Positions 7,227 to 17,100 of a stretch of 64,000 nucleotides of DNA are shown here, piece after piece. Origin of the DNA: a virus; the IMG/VR virus record IMGVR_UViG_3300037493_001906, positions 1 through 64,000 of that record; one strand, given 5' to 3'. Each line of letters begins with the position of its first letter. Position 1 is the stretch's first letter. Below the pieces are notes generated by a model. That model was not told the origin of the DNA. It was given only the letters and a program-made list of their open reading frames with translations, and ran no database searches. Both the position numbers and the translations under genes were made by a program.

Positions 7227-8321
7227 ATGAAAAATATTAAAAAGTTTATTAATGTAGATAAGTTTGATACTGCTTCTGGGTTTGAATATAGTGAAGTTTA
7301 TTATTTAAACATCAGAGGTAGAGATAAAGTAGATGACTTACTAAACAAATATAAGTATACACCTGCTAAGGGAGATAGATTATTCTTTCTACCTGGATGT
7401 ACTGTTCCTAGATTTAAACTCACAGCTTATTGTGGTAAGCATGAAGTTGCTGTAAGTAAAACAATTGAAAAAGCCAATGTAAAGTTCTATGGTGAAAAAG
7501 CAATTGATAATTTATTTACAAGGACTTCTAATTATAGCTGGGACAAACAATTATTTATTGCATTCTTAAGACAGCATTTTTTACATTATCAAAGTACATT
7601 AGACCTTATACTTACTCTTAATAATTGTGAAGGTGAACATGTATATTATAATTGGTCTGCTCAACGTAATATGAATAAAGTAGTAGATGATGATAAGCAT
7701 CCTGAAGATATTGAGTGGGATTCTAGATATTCTCATAAACTTATAGATTATGATGCAGCTCTACTACTTCAAGATGCAATAGATGACCCAAACTTTTATA
7801 GCCAAAATGAAATCTTAAAAGATATTAATGGTGGTAATGTTATGGATGGTAATATGCACCATAATATTAAAAGGTTATTCAACTCTTCTGATGACAAAGA
7901 TCATAAAGTTGCTATGGAATGTATGGCAAATTGTGATTATGAAAAAAGTTGTGTATATTTGTTGCTCCTATTCAAAGAGTTTGGTGGTAAGATTTATGAT
8001 CACTCTGCCAGAAATCAAGTTAACTTCAAAGCTTTAATCAAGTTTTTTGATATAAGCACTCACCGTATTAGAGGATTTTCATTAGATAACATAATGAATA
8101 CTTTAATTCAGAAGAAGCTTTTAAACAAATCCAATCTTGATACTCTAATGCCTTTAGCAATAGAAGATTGTTATACTCCAAGTCATGACCATTTTAAAGT
8201 TACTGGTGTAGAACCAACTCAAACAGTACTCGAAGCAACAGAAGAAAGCATTCTTAATAAGGACTGTGATACAGAAATTATTAGTGATTATCATGACCAA
8301 ATCAAACCTCACTTGGATTAA
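7227..8321 (+). CDS. two-part protein with C-terminal helical domain (copy 4)
   Basis: This 364-residue protein has an unrecognised N-terminal part (about 1-200). At about 208-320 it has a fourth copy of the helical domain: NSSDDKDHKVAMECMANCD, then EKSCVYLLLLFKEFGG. The fusion of the domain to a larger partner suggests that the stand-alone copies bind something similar. The N-terminal part contains LFFLPGCTVPRFKL and a His/Tyr-rich helix, but no motif I can name. It starts one base after the preceding stop. Confidence 0.6.
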   Translation: MKNIKKFINVDKFDTASGFEYSEVYYLNIRGRDKVDDLLNKYKYTPAKGDRLFFLPGCTVPRFKLTAYCGKHEVAVSKTIEKANVKFYGEKAIDNLFTRTSNYSWDKQLFIAFLRQHFLHYQSTLDLILTLNNCEGEHVYYNWSAQRNMNKVVDDDKHPEDIEWDSRYSHKLIDYDAALLLQDAIDDPNFYSQNEILKDINGGNVMDGNMHHNIKRLFNSSDDKDHKVAMECMANCDYEKSCVYLLLLFKEFGGKIYDHSARNQVNFKALIKFFDISTHRIRGFSLDNIMNTLIQKKLLNKSNLDTLMPLAIEDCYTPSHDHFKVTGVEPTQTVLEATEESILNKDCDTEIISDYHDQIKPHLD

Positions 8322-8338
8322 TTATTAAATGTAATTAT

Positions 8339-9358
8339 ATGTCTATACCAATTGAAGAACAGAATAAACTTATAGAACAGTTTTATTTCAAAAGACTTTA
8401 CTTAAGTTATTCTGCATTGAATAAATTTCTTTATTCTCCTACTACATATTATAATCAATATGTATTACAACTATGGGAGGAAAGAACAGATAGCTATCTT
8501 ATAGATGGCAAAGTGATCCATTGTCTTTTATTAGATAATGGATCATTTGATCAGCAGTTTAAATTATTACCAGGCAATCTCCCCACAGGTAATACTAGAA
8601 CTGTTGTAGATAAAGTGTATGCAAAGTATATAAGAGAAGATTCTAAAACAAGAGAAGTTAAAACTCTTGCCTCTATGGAAACTGACATTATAGAAGTATT
8701 AAAGGAGATAGGATTACATCAAGCTCTCAAAACTGACAAACAAAGAATTGAGAAGATTGTAAGTACTGAAACAGAAAGCTATTGGACTTTCCTAGAAACA
8801 AAGGGTAATAGAGATCTTATTGACCAAGAAACTTATGATAGATGCAATGAGTCTGTTCAAATTTTAAAAGCTAATCCAACAGTATATAACTTATTGGGAT
8901 TAGGTTTAACAGAATTTGATGAGGGTTATGAAGTTTATAATGAGCTATTGGTTAGTGTAGATACTACATTTAACTTTGGTATTAAAGGTATTATTGATAA
9001 TATTAAAATAGACTATTTCAAAAAGACTATTTTTATCAATGACCTTAAGACCACGGGTAAAACTATTACTGAGTTTCAAGACACAATACAGTTTTATAAT
9101 TACTGGATGCAAGCTGCAATATATACCAGACTAGTGTTTGGTCAATGGTTTCAGCAGTTGACTCCTGATTGGAAGGTTCAATTTACATTTATTGTAATTG
9201 ATAAGTATAATCAGGTATATCCATTTGAAGTATCAGAAGCAACCATGTTATCATGGCAGGAGAAATTAGAAGGCAAACTACAGGAATTTGATTGGCACTA
9301 TACCAATAAAGATTATTCACTACCTTATGCATTTCTAACAGGTCAAATTATATTATAA
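8339..9358 (+). CDS. PD-(D/E)XK nuclease, RecB/RecE-like
   Basis: The 339-residue product has the motif order of RecB-family nucleases: LSYSALNKFLYSPTTYYN near the N-terminus, DGKVIHCLL (His of motif I), GIIDNI with Asp 220, NDLKTTG with Asp 235 and Lys 237, and the downstream QFYNYWMQAAIYTRL helix (motif QxxxYxxA). It resembles phage exonuclease VIII-like or Cas4-like proteins used in recombination and end processing. It lies two genes before DNA polymerase B, so a replication-recombination role fits. The exact activity (5'-3' exonuclease or other) cannot be read here. Confidence 0.8.
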   Translation: MSIPIEEQNKLIEQFYFKRLYLSYSALNKFLYSPTTYYNQYVLQLWEERTDSYLIDGKVIHCLLLDNGSFDQQFKLLPGNLPTGNTRTVVDKVYAKYIREDSKTREVKTLASMETDIIEVLKEIGLHQALKTDKQRIEKIVSTETESYWTFLETKGNRDLIDQETYDRCNESVQILKANPTVYNLLGLGLTEFDEGYEVYNELLVSVDTTFNFGIKGIIDNIKIDYFKKTIFINDLKTTGKTITEFQDTIQFYNYWMQAAIYTRLVFGQWFQQLTPDWKVQFTFIVIDKYNQVYPFEVSEATMLSWQEKLEGKLQEFDWHYTNKDYSLPYAFLTGQIIL

Positions 9359-9360
9359 TT

Positions 9361-9924
9361 ATGAAAATTAAATCTTTATACAAGGAGTATTTCCAAAAGA
9401 GTAGGGTGTTTCTATACCCAGCTCTTGATATTAAAAGAGGAGTTAGTGTGACTCCAATGGAAACTTATATGTCTTGGGAGGGTAACTATGCTCTTTCAGA
9501 TGCTAAGTTGTGTTGCTTATATCATTTAAGAGATGATGATGAATTTAATGTCTTTGAGAAGCATAAACTATTGGGCAATAAATTGTTCCATGACTTTAAG
9601 CAAGTAGAAGATAAAAAAGGAGTTTATATATTTGACTTCAGTTCCTTATCTGAAGATTGGAATGCTGTAGTAAATGGCAAGTATTCCAAACTCTCAAATG
9701 ATTATAAGAAAAAGATAAGAAACTATATAGGATTAAGCAGTCCTAATCTTCCTTATATAGATTCATTCCTCTATCCACTTAGGTATATTCCGTTATATGC
9801 TGAGATGATGGATGTAAGTGAATCCTTATTATTGGAGGTAGGAGAATTATGTTCCCTGCCAGATTTTGATTTAGAGACACTTAAAATTTCTATATTAAAT
9901 CTAGAATTAAAAGAAAATGTTTAA
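9361..9924 (+). CDS. hypothetical protein
   Basis: A 187-residue soluble protein of unknown family, starting 2 bases after the nuclease stop. It opens MKIKSLYKEYFQKSRVFLYPAL and contains PMETYMSWEGNY and many aromatic residues. Position between the nuclease and the polymerase genes suggests a part in DNA metabolism, but nothing in the sequence proves it. Confidence 0.55.
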   Translation: MKIKSLYKEYFQKSRVFLYPALDIKRGVSVTPMETYMSWEGNYALSDAKLCCLYHLRDDDEFNVFEKHKLLGNKLFHDFKQVEDKKGVYIFDFSSLSEDWNAVVNGKYSKLSNDYKKKIRNYIGLSSPNLPYIDSFLYPLRYIPLYAEMMDVSESLLLEVGELCSLPDFDLETLKISILNLELKENV

Positions 9925-9951
9925 TTTAGCATCAAATTTAAAACTCAATTT

Positions 9952-10362
9952 ATGTCAGTAAAACCAACAATGTTGCTTGTCACTAGCCTGTGGCAAGAAA
10001 AGAAATCTTTTAGGTTAATGCCTATTAGTGTTGAATGTCCTTTCTCAGAAGGTATTTATGATCCTGATTCTAAAGTACTTGTTGTTATGTCAATAACTAC
10101 TAAAGAATCTGTACACATGCTTCCTAAGTTAGATGATAATGGAGACCCTACAAAAGCCAAAGGTCCAAGACAAAATGGTAAACTATATAGAGAACACAGA
10201 GTTACTCTAGATACTTACAATGAACATTACATCATGGAAAAAGAAGAGATAGAAAACTTCATTAACATGTTTGCTGTCAATGCTAAAGACTTTAACTATG
10301 GTACTTTTATGTCAGGTATTGTTACTCCTGATGTATCTAATATCCAAATTGTAAGTAAATAA
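9952..10362 (+). CDS. hypothetical protein upstream of DNA polymerase
   Basis: The 136-residue product looks like a beta-rich N-terminal part (SFRLMPISVECPF; VLVVMSITTKESVHML), a Gly/Lys-rich loop, then helices. I do not recognise the family. Size, fold impression and place before the polymerase would be compatible with a small DNA-binding or accessory replication protein, but that is a guess. A 104-base gap with a large hairpin separates it from the polymerase gene. Confidence 0.5.
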   Translation: MSVKPTMLLVTSLWQEKKSFRLMPISVECPFSEGIYDPDSKVLVVMSITTKESVHMLPKLDDNGDPTKAKGPRQNGKLYREHRVTLDTYNEHYIMEKEEIENFINMFAVNAKDFNYGTFMSGIVTPDVSNIQIVSK

Positions 10363-10374
10363 ATAAACTAGTAT

Positions 10375-10421
10375 CTAGCAGGACAACGGTATGTTGTGTG
10401 TGTTCATACTAGTCCTGCTAG
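10375..10421 (+). promoter_or_regulatory. large hairpin before the DNA polymerase gene
   Basis: The left arm CTAGCAGGAC (10375-10384) is an exact reverse complement of GTCCTGCTAG (10412-10421). A second, inner helix pairs GTATG (10389-10393) with CATAC (10405-10409), closing a loop of TG repeats. No T run follows on either strand, so it is not an ordinary intrinsic terminator. It could stabilise or process the mRNA end, act as an operator, or be a replication signal. Confidence 0.6.
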
Positions 10422-10466
10422 TATATTAGTATTAACATGGGGGAACAGCTTAACTGAACAAGACAT

Positions 10467-12380
10467 ATGGAAAGAAACCCAACTAATTGGGTCATGGACT
10501 ACGAGACCATGATTAATTGCACAGTAGCGTGCTTTGAGGATTATAAAACAGAGGAAACCAAAACCTTTATAATCCATGAATTACAAAATGATTTTCTAGA
10601 ACTATATCAGTTTCTTGAAGAAAATAAGAAGTACAAAGAAAGACACATTAGCTTTAATGGATTAGGATTTGATAGCCAAATAACTGAATTTATTCTTAGG
10701 AATAAAGGTATGTTTAATTGGATGTCAGCTCCTGAGATTTGTACTGCTATCTATTTAAAAGCCCAAGAAATTATTAGTAAGCAAGATACTGGAGAGTTCA
10801 ATGAGTTTAGTGAAAAGGATTTGTCTATACAACAGATAGATGTTTTTAAACTAAATCATTGGGATAACCCAGCTAAAAGATCTTCTCTTAAGTGGATTCA
10901 GTATAGTATGGATTGGGATAATATCCAAGAAATGCCTATACACCATGACACTATTATTAATACTAGAGAACAGTTAGACTTAATTGTTGGCTATTGTAGA
11001 AATGATGTGAAGTCCACCAAGAGAATAATGGAGTTGAGTAAAGACCAAATTAATCTTAGAGCCCAACTTACTAAAGATTATGGAATCAATCTTTATAATG
11101 CTTCTGAGCCTAGAATATCTAAGGAATTGTTTCTTCATTTCCTATCTGAAAAGACAGGTATGAAAAAGTATGACCTTAGACAAGGTAGAACAAAGAGATC
11201 TAATATGTCTATTAGAGATATTATATTGCCTTATGTTAATTTCAAGACCCCAATATTTCAGGACTTACTTGATAACTTTAAACAAGTAGTAGTAGACCCT
11301 AACAATACTAAGGGTGGGTTTAAGTATTCAATTAAATATAAAGGAGTAAAAACTGACTTTGGTTTAGGTGGTGTACATGGTGCTAGAGACAGTGGTATCT
11401 ATGAGTCAACTGAGGATATGATTATTATGACTTCAGATGTTACAAGCTTCTATCCAAATTTAGCAATCAGAAATAAGTGGGCCCCTGCTCATCTTCCTCA
11501 AAAGGAATTTATAGATCAGTATGAGTGGTTCTTTGATGAAAGAAAAGTTATACCTAAGAAGGATCCACGTAATTATGTGTATAAGATTATTCTAAATAGT
11601 ACTTATGGTCTAAGCAATGACAAGAATGCATTCCTGTATGACCCAGAGTTTACTATGAAGATTACTATGAATGGCCAACTTACACTAATGATGCTCTATG
11701 AAATGCTTGCTGAGGGGATACCAAATTGTGTACCTCTAATGCAGAATACAGATGGTGTAGAAATGATTATACCTAAAGAGTATAAGGAAAAGTATCTATC
11801 TATTTGTGCTGAGTGGGAGAAGATAACTAATCTCCAACTTGAACATGACGAGTATAGCAAGATGATATTGGCAGATGTCAATAATTATATTGCTGTTAAC
11901 AAAGCAGGTAAGTACAAATGTAAAGGTAGGTTTGAGTTTGAAGACCTTGCTCTACATAAGAACAAGAGTTTCTTAATAGTACCCAAAGCAATATTCAATT
12001 ATTTTGTTAATGATATTCCACCTGAAAGATTTCTAATGGAGAACAAAAATATATTTGATTATTGTGGAGGAGTAAAGATTAAAGGAGATTGGAAGTTTAT
12101 GCAAACATGTGTTGTAGATGGCCATATTGTTCATGAACCTTTACAAAAAACTATTAGATATTATGTATCTGAAAAGGGTTGCAAAATTATTAAAGTAAAT
12201 AAAACTGACAGAAGAGAGATTCAACTTGAGTCAGGTAAATGGTTAGTTACTGATTTTAGTAAGTCAGTACAGTTACCATGGGAAGAGTATGGGATAGATG
12301 AATCTTATTATCTAGACAAGATATATAGAGAGATTTATAACATAGTTCCTAAAGTATCAAATCAATTAACACTATTTTAA
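10467..12380 (+). CDS. family B DNA polymerase with 3'-5' exonuclease
   Basis: The 637-residue enzyme has an N-terminal proofreading domain: DYETM (Exo I), FNGLGFDSQ (Exo II) and YCRNDV (Exo III). The polymerase motifs are A, DVTSFYPN with Asp 324; B, KIILNSTYG from Lys 373; and C, NTDG with catalytic Asp 429. Motif C lacks the first Asp of the usual DTD, but the Asp known to bind the metal in this family is kept. It is short for the family. A TGA lies in frame 12 bases upstream, fixing the start at 10467. Family B rather than family A polymerase is one of the variable traits among crAss-like phages. Confidence 0.95.
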   Translation: MERNPTNWVMDYETMINCTVACFEDYKTEETKTFIIHELQNDFLELYQFLEENKKYKERHISFNGLGFDSQITEFILRNKGMFNWMSAPEICTAIYLKAQEIISKQDTGEFNEFSEKDLSIQQIDVFKLNHWDNPAKRSSLKWIQYSMDWDNIQEMPIHHDTIINTREQLDLIVGYCRNDVKSTKRIMELSKDQINLRAQLTKDYGINLYNASEPRISKELFLHFLSEKTGMKKYDLRQGRTKRSNMSIRDIILPYVNFKTPIFQDLLDNFKQVVVDPNNTKGGFKYSIKYKGVKTDFGLGGVHGARDSGIYESTEDMIIMTSDVTSFYPNLAIRNKWAPAHLPQKEFIDQYEWFFDERKVIPKKDPRNYVYKIILNSTYGLSNDKNAFLYDPEFTMKITMNGQLTLMMLYEMLAEGIPNCVPLMQNTDGVEMIIPKEYKEKYLSICAEWEKITNLQLEHDEYSKMILADVNNYIAVNKAGKYKCKGRFEFEDLALHKNKSFLIVPKAIFNYFVNDIPPERFLMENKNIFDYCGGVKIKGDWKFMQTCVVDGHIVHEPLQKTIRYYVSEKGCKIIKVNKTDRREIQLESGKWLVTDFSKSVQLPWEEYGIDESYYLDKIYREIYNIVPKVSNQLTLF

Positions 12381-12387
12381 AAACATA

Positions 12388-13527
12388 ATGGAAATGGCAA
12401 AAAGACCAATCTTAACAACACAAGAGTATTTAATTAATGCTGCACTTCCAGAGGCTACAGATACCTATACTGTAATTCCTCATGGAACTATTATTGACAC
12501 AACAAGAACTGCCCTTAAAGCAAAGGGCTTAGAGATAGAGCGTGAGCTTTATCGTTGCAATGAAGGTGCACAAATTGCATCTGGTATATATCATATTAAA
12601 CATGGTAATGACCCTGATATGGGTATGTTATTTGCGTGGACTAATTCATATGATAAGTCTACAAAGTTTAAGTGCACTATGGGTGGATATGTACATGAAT
12701 CTTTATCTACAGTAGTTGGAGGTAATATGGGTTCTTGGGGTAGAAAACACACAGGTAATGCAGATAACCTTGCACTAAATCAAATTGATGACCAAATTAC
12801 AAATGCAGATACTTATTTTGCTCAGCTAATTGCAGAGAAAGATATTATGAAAACTATCTCTATTACAGAACAAAATAGAGCAGAACTAATGGGTAGAATT
12901 TATTTTATCCATGAGCTTTTGACTGGTGAGCAATTGTCTTTGGTTAAACAACAATTTGAAAATCCATCCTTTACTTATTCAGGCGTAGATAACTCTCTAT
13001 GGAAAATGTATAACAACATTATCTTTGCTCTACAGAAGGCACATCCAAGAACTTGGTTAGACCAACAAAGGATGATTCATTGGTTCCTTATGCAGAATAC
13101 TACATCAGGACAAACAGTAAGTCCAAGTGTAGTCACACAGGATAGCATTGTCACTGAAAGTAATCCTCAAGTAAGTCCAAATCAATTATCATTACTAGAC
13201 CAAATTGAGGAAATGCAATCTCAAGAAGCTTATTCTGTAAATGAAATTGAAACTGTACTAGGTCATCAAGTAATTAGCCAAGTATATTCTGGTTCTGATT
13301 TTGATATTGATAGCAATATTCAAGCAGATGAAGAAGCAGATATGATGAAGGTTGAGGAAGTTGAAGTAGAGAGAGAAGAAGAAACAACACCAATGCCAGC
13401 AGAAGGTATTGATGATTGGGCTAATGATACTTGGCCTTGCCTAGGTTGTAATGAAACTCAAGCACCTACAGCAATGTTCTTTGATGGTCAATTATGTCAA
13501 TCTTGTTATACCAAACAGAATGGATAA
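12388..13527 (+). CDS. DUF932-like protein with C-terminal zinc ribbon
   Basis: The 379-residue product resembles the DUF932 phage/plasmid family: a mixed N-terminal domain (HGNDPDMGMLFAWTNSYDKS) and a helical end of the core, NNIIFALQKAHPRTWLDQQR at about residues 210-230. A low-complexity acidic linker follows (about 300-340). The tail is a four-Cys zinc ribbon with Cys at 351, 354, 370 and 373. DUF932 proteins often sit among replication genes; their activity is not known to me. The family call rests on general resemblance. Confidence 0.55.
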   Translation: MEMAKRPILTTQEYLINAALPEATDTYTVIPHGTIIDTTRTALKAKGLEIERELYRCNEGAQIASGIYHIKHGNDPDMGMLFAWTNSYDKSTKFKCTMGGYVHESLSTVVGGNMGSWGRKHTGNADNLALNQIDDQITNADTYFAQLIAEKDIMKTISITEQNRAELMGRIYFIHELLTGEQLSLVKQQFENPSFTYSGVDNSLWKMYNNIIFALQKAHPRTWLDQQRMIHWFLMQNTTSGQTVSPSVVTQDSIVTESNPQVSPNQLSLLDQIEEMQSQEAYSVNEIETVLGHQVISQVYSGSDFDIDSNIQADEEADMMKVEEVEVEREEETTPMPAEGIDDWANDTWPCLGCNETQAPTAMFFDGQLCQSCYTKQNG

Positions 13528-13762
13528 ATCAACAGTATGTCCACATTGTGGATTTGAAATCAGTCAGTATCAGGGATTAACTCTCCCTGATACTACTCCT
13601 GAAGAAGGAGACATTACTATATGTGGAGAATGTAAAGATTGGAGCATATATATTGATGGTAAACTAGAAGTACCTAGTGATGCTGTTAAAACAGAAATGC
13701 CAAAAGAGTTCCGTGAAGATTTAGAAATTATAATTAAAAATCTAAAAAAGAAAAATGGATAG
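13520..13762 (+). CDS. small zinc-ribbon protein
   Basis: I place the start at the ATG at 13520, not at 13451, because the longer frame would overlap the DUF932-like gene by 77 bases and adds no conserved-looking sequence. From 13520 the product has 80 residues, with CPHC at 7-10 and CGEC at 35-38, a classic two-knuckle zinc ribbon, followed by a helical Lys-rich tail. The overlaps are 8 bases on both sides. Such ribbons often help bind nucleic acid or recruit partners. Confidence 0.7.
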   Translation: MDKSTVCPHCGFEISQYQGLTLPDTTPEEGDITICGECKDWSIYIDGKLEVPSDAVKTEMPKEFREDLEIIIKNLKKKNG

Positions 13763-14117
13763 AGAAAATTTTAATAAAATTGTAGAAGCTAGATGTGAAT
13801 CAATTAAAACTACTCTAGTTAAAAAGAGTGAAGAATACTCTACAGTTAATAATGTATTTCATAATTTTGATGACTCAGTAGGAATAGCATTTGCAAAATC
13901 TCCAGAGATGGTGGCCTGGGAATATATGACCAAGCATCTACAATCTATTAGAGACTTAGTAGAACAAACTCAACACGGCTATGCAGGTTTTCCTAAAGAA
14001 GAAATGATAAATGAAAAGATTGGTGATGCAGTCAATTATCTAATATTAATTGAAGGCATGTTTAAACAAAGAATAAAAGAATATAATAATAGAGGAATAA
14101 ATAATTATCCTTTTTAA
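13755..14117 (+). CDS. DUF1599-like / nucleotide-modification associated domain 1 protein
   Basis: The 120-residue helical protein has KKSEEYSTVNNVFHNF near residue 25, AWEYMTKHLQSIRDLV in the middle and NEKIGDAVNYLILIEG near the end. These are the features of the DUF1599 group, all-alpha proteins related to MazG-type nucleotide pyrophosphohydrolases. The Glu and Asp residues of the two helices would form the metal site. A role in the phage nucleotide pool or modified-base synthesis is the usual proposal. It is the last gene of the plus block and is followed by a strong terminator. Confidence 0.75.
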   Translation: MDRENFNKIVEARCESIKTTLVKKSEEYSTVNNVFHNFDDSVGIAFAKSPEMVAWEYMTKHLQSIRDLVEQTQHGYAGFPKEEMINEKIGDAVNYLILIEGMFKQRIKEYNNRGINNYPF

Positions 14118-14136
14118 AATTGTGTGTGTGTTATAA

Positions 14137-14171
14137 GGGGAAGGGCTTCGTGCTCTTCCCCTTTTTTTTTT
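14137..14171 (+). terminator. intrinsic terminator of the plus-strand block
   Basis: GGGGAAGGGC pairs with GCTCTTCCCC (10 pairs, one G-U) round a TTCGT loop, followed by ten T on the plus strand (14162-14171). In the minus direction no T run follows, so it stops plus-strand transcripts only. It sits in the 53-base space where the two blocks converge. Confidence 0.92.
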
Positions 14172-17100
14172 CAATTTCCCTTTTTAGTTGAAATAGTATT
14201 GGCTTTACTAAAGTTGGTAAGCATTTGAGCAGGGTCAGTATTAGAACCATTAAGTCCAAATGATTTACCAAAATGATTCCATACCTTATCACTGCCTTGT
14301 TGTTGCCAATCATAATTACCAACTCTTCTAGCATACTCAGCACGCTTATCTCCTGTCATAGAAAAATATATATCTGTTAATATATTCTGATAAGTATCTG
14401 TAGTAGGACCAAATGCTATTGACTTAAGATCAACAACAGAAGATATATCATCTAAGCCCCAACCAATCAAAGGAATAAATTGATCATTCTCAGATTTTAC
14501 TTGAAGCAATTGATTTAATATATGTAAGTTTATAAAACCTCCAAAATCAAATTCACCTGCTTCAGATGAAGTGAAAGGTATAGGAAGAGGTCCACTCATT
14601 TGTCTAAGCTTTTCATATCTATCTTCATCATCATCATCCCAACCAAACATAGAACTTGCAAGCCACATTAATATCATTAAGCTTATAACTTCCATAGATG
14701 TTTTAATTATAGCTTTTCTATCCTGAGTAGTTAAGTCTGCAAAGTTGGCTGTCTTAAAAAATTTAAGTATACCTTGCACAGCAGTTAAATAATAACCCTG
14801 GTCAATCTCTCCATAGCCAATGTTCCATCTTTTTTTACCATACCTATTCATAAGCATAGTAGTAAAATATCTTTTTAACCAAGTAACCATTCTACCTAAA
14901 AGGTATCTTTGCATCTCAGGTTGGTCAAGTTTTGAATAAGCACCATTTTGTTTATTCATAACTACATGTATCCTACTTTTAAAGTCTTTAAACTTTTGAC
15001 CAACTAACATCTCTCCCTGTTCATTATAAGTAATGCCCCACTCAGGATCAACACCTTCTTTAAGTTGAATCTTTCCATCTCTTAGTTCCCATGCATCCAT
15101 ATAGTTAATGGTTTTATTACCCATAGGAATTTTCTTAGTATACATCATTGCAGCAAAAGTCTGCATAGTTGCTTGTACCTCAGTCCATGCACGGAAGTTT
15201 GTTAACCATGACATAGATGCTGCATCTTTTAATAGAGTCCTAGTTGTAGCTTCACCAAACTTCTTACGGAATCTGTCTTGACTTGGATCAAATATCTCAG
15301 CAAGCTGATGCTGTAATCCTCTATCTCCTTTAGTATATGCATCACCAAAGGTTAATGCTCCCATATATTTAGTTGCCCATCCTTCACCCTTTATAAGATT
15401 AGGAGGAGTTATATCTGTACCAGCTGTTGATGTTATAAAAGCTTGGAACTTTGCACCCATTGCATTTTTAATAGCTGAAGGTATATTTAATGCAAAGAAA
15501 GAATGAGCAGCTCTTTTGAATAAAAAGTTTTGTGCTATTTGTAATTTTGCATTATCCTTTCCAAAACCTGTTGTAGTCTGACCTCTAAATTCTCTTTCAT
15601 AAAAATTATTAAATGTATCTCTTCTAACATATTTACCTTTCTTATTTAAATATGTTATTTCACCTGTGTTAATAAAATTACTTCTAACAATTTTATCAGG
15701 TTCTTTAAGATTGGTAGGGTCATTAAGAATATTTTTTAAACCCTGAGCAATAGGATTCATCTTAACTAATTGCTTATGATGTTCAGCACCATATAAATAT
15801 CTAAACATAGAATCTATAATATTTGTACTTACATCATCTACATCTAAGTTATAAAGACCTGATATAGGAATGTTTTCAATTTGATCTCCATATGCATCTG
15901 CTCTTACAAGCATATTATTTTCATCCCAATTCCATTGAGATTCACTTTCTTTACTAGTTCTTAATGTACGTATATACTCTTTAAGTCTTTCATATAACCA
16001 CATGATTGGATTATATGTAGGCTTTTTAGTTTTAACTTTTTCTTGAGTACCTACTTTTTCTTTTCTAGTTTGATAGCTTTCTAATGAAGATTTTTCAAAC
16101 CTTGGAAAATCTAAATAAAGTTTACCTTGTTTACCTAAACCTTCTTGATTCTTAATATGAACTTCTTTTAGTTTTTCTAATAGCTTAAACATCTTAGCAT
16201 CTTGAGAATTTTTATTTGTCTCATATGCTGTTTTTAATCTATGATATTCTTCATTCCTATATGGATTGTTTGGTACATTCTTAGGAAGAAACTCTCCTTT
16301 GTTATCTATGTGAAGACCAACAATCTTTTTTACTGCACCTTTAGTTCCATCCTCATTAACAATGCTAGCATCATATCCAGTTCTATATTCTTTTTTTACT
16401 GACCTAGAATAATACTTAAGCTTAGGTAAACCTTTTATTATTTCCTTTGTACCATCTAACTTTGTTATAGTAGTTGTTTCATAATACTTAGTATCATTAG
16501 GAACAATGTTATTCCAAACATATAGTCTCTCAAATGTATCTACCTTTTGCTTAGCTGCTTCACTATATGCACTTTTAGATATATGATTATTTAAAAACCA
16601 TTCTTGAAATTCAGGACTTTTCTCAGCCATCATATTAAGAAAGTCTTCATCATATATAGAGTTTATATTGTCAATAGTAAAGTAATTGTGTCCAAGTATA
16701 CTATATATATTATCATCAGCTACTTTAGATAACCAATAATTAGCAGCATCAAGATAATATTCTGTAGGGTCTTTTCTTTGAAGCTCATTTAGTTCTGCAA
16801 AATAAGTTCCTAAGTCTGCTTTTTCCTCAGCATTTAAACCTGAATTATCTTTCCTATTAAGTAATTCAAAATAGTATTTAAGTTCAGATTTTGAAAGAGC
16901 AGTCTTTTGTTTTTTTTGTGTAAGGTCAGTGAAGTCATTAAACTCTTCTACTGTAAGTCCAGTAAATCCTGCATACTCTTCCTTTGCTTTTTCAATTTCT
17001 TCTTGAGCTTTTTTTATTGTACCTATTCTTCCTTTAGGAATCTTATTACCAACAGGTTGTCCATCATCATCTCTATAGCCACTGGTTATGTCAATGATTG

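Noticed and set aside
10375-10421. tRNA or intrinsic terminator
   Set aside because: No cloverleaf or T-loop bases, and no T run after the stem.
13451-13519. Longer start for the zinc-ribbon gene
   Set aside because: It only covers the end of the preceding gene in another frame; the ATG at 13520 fits the usual short overlaps.
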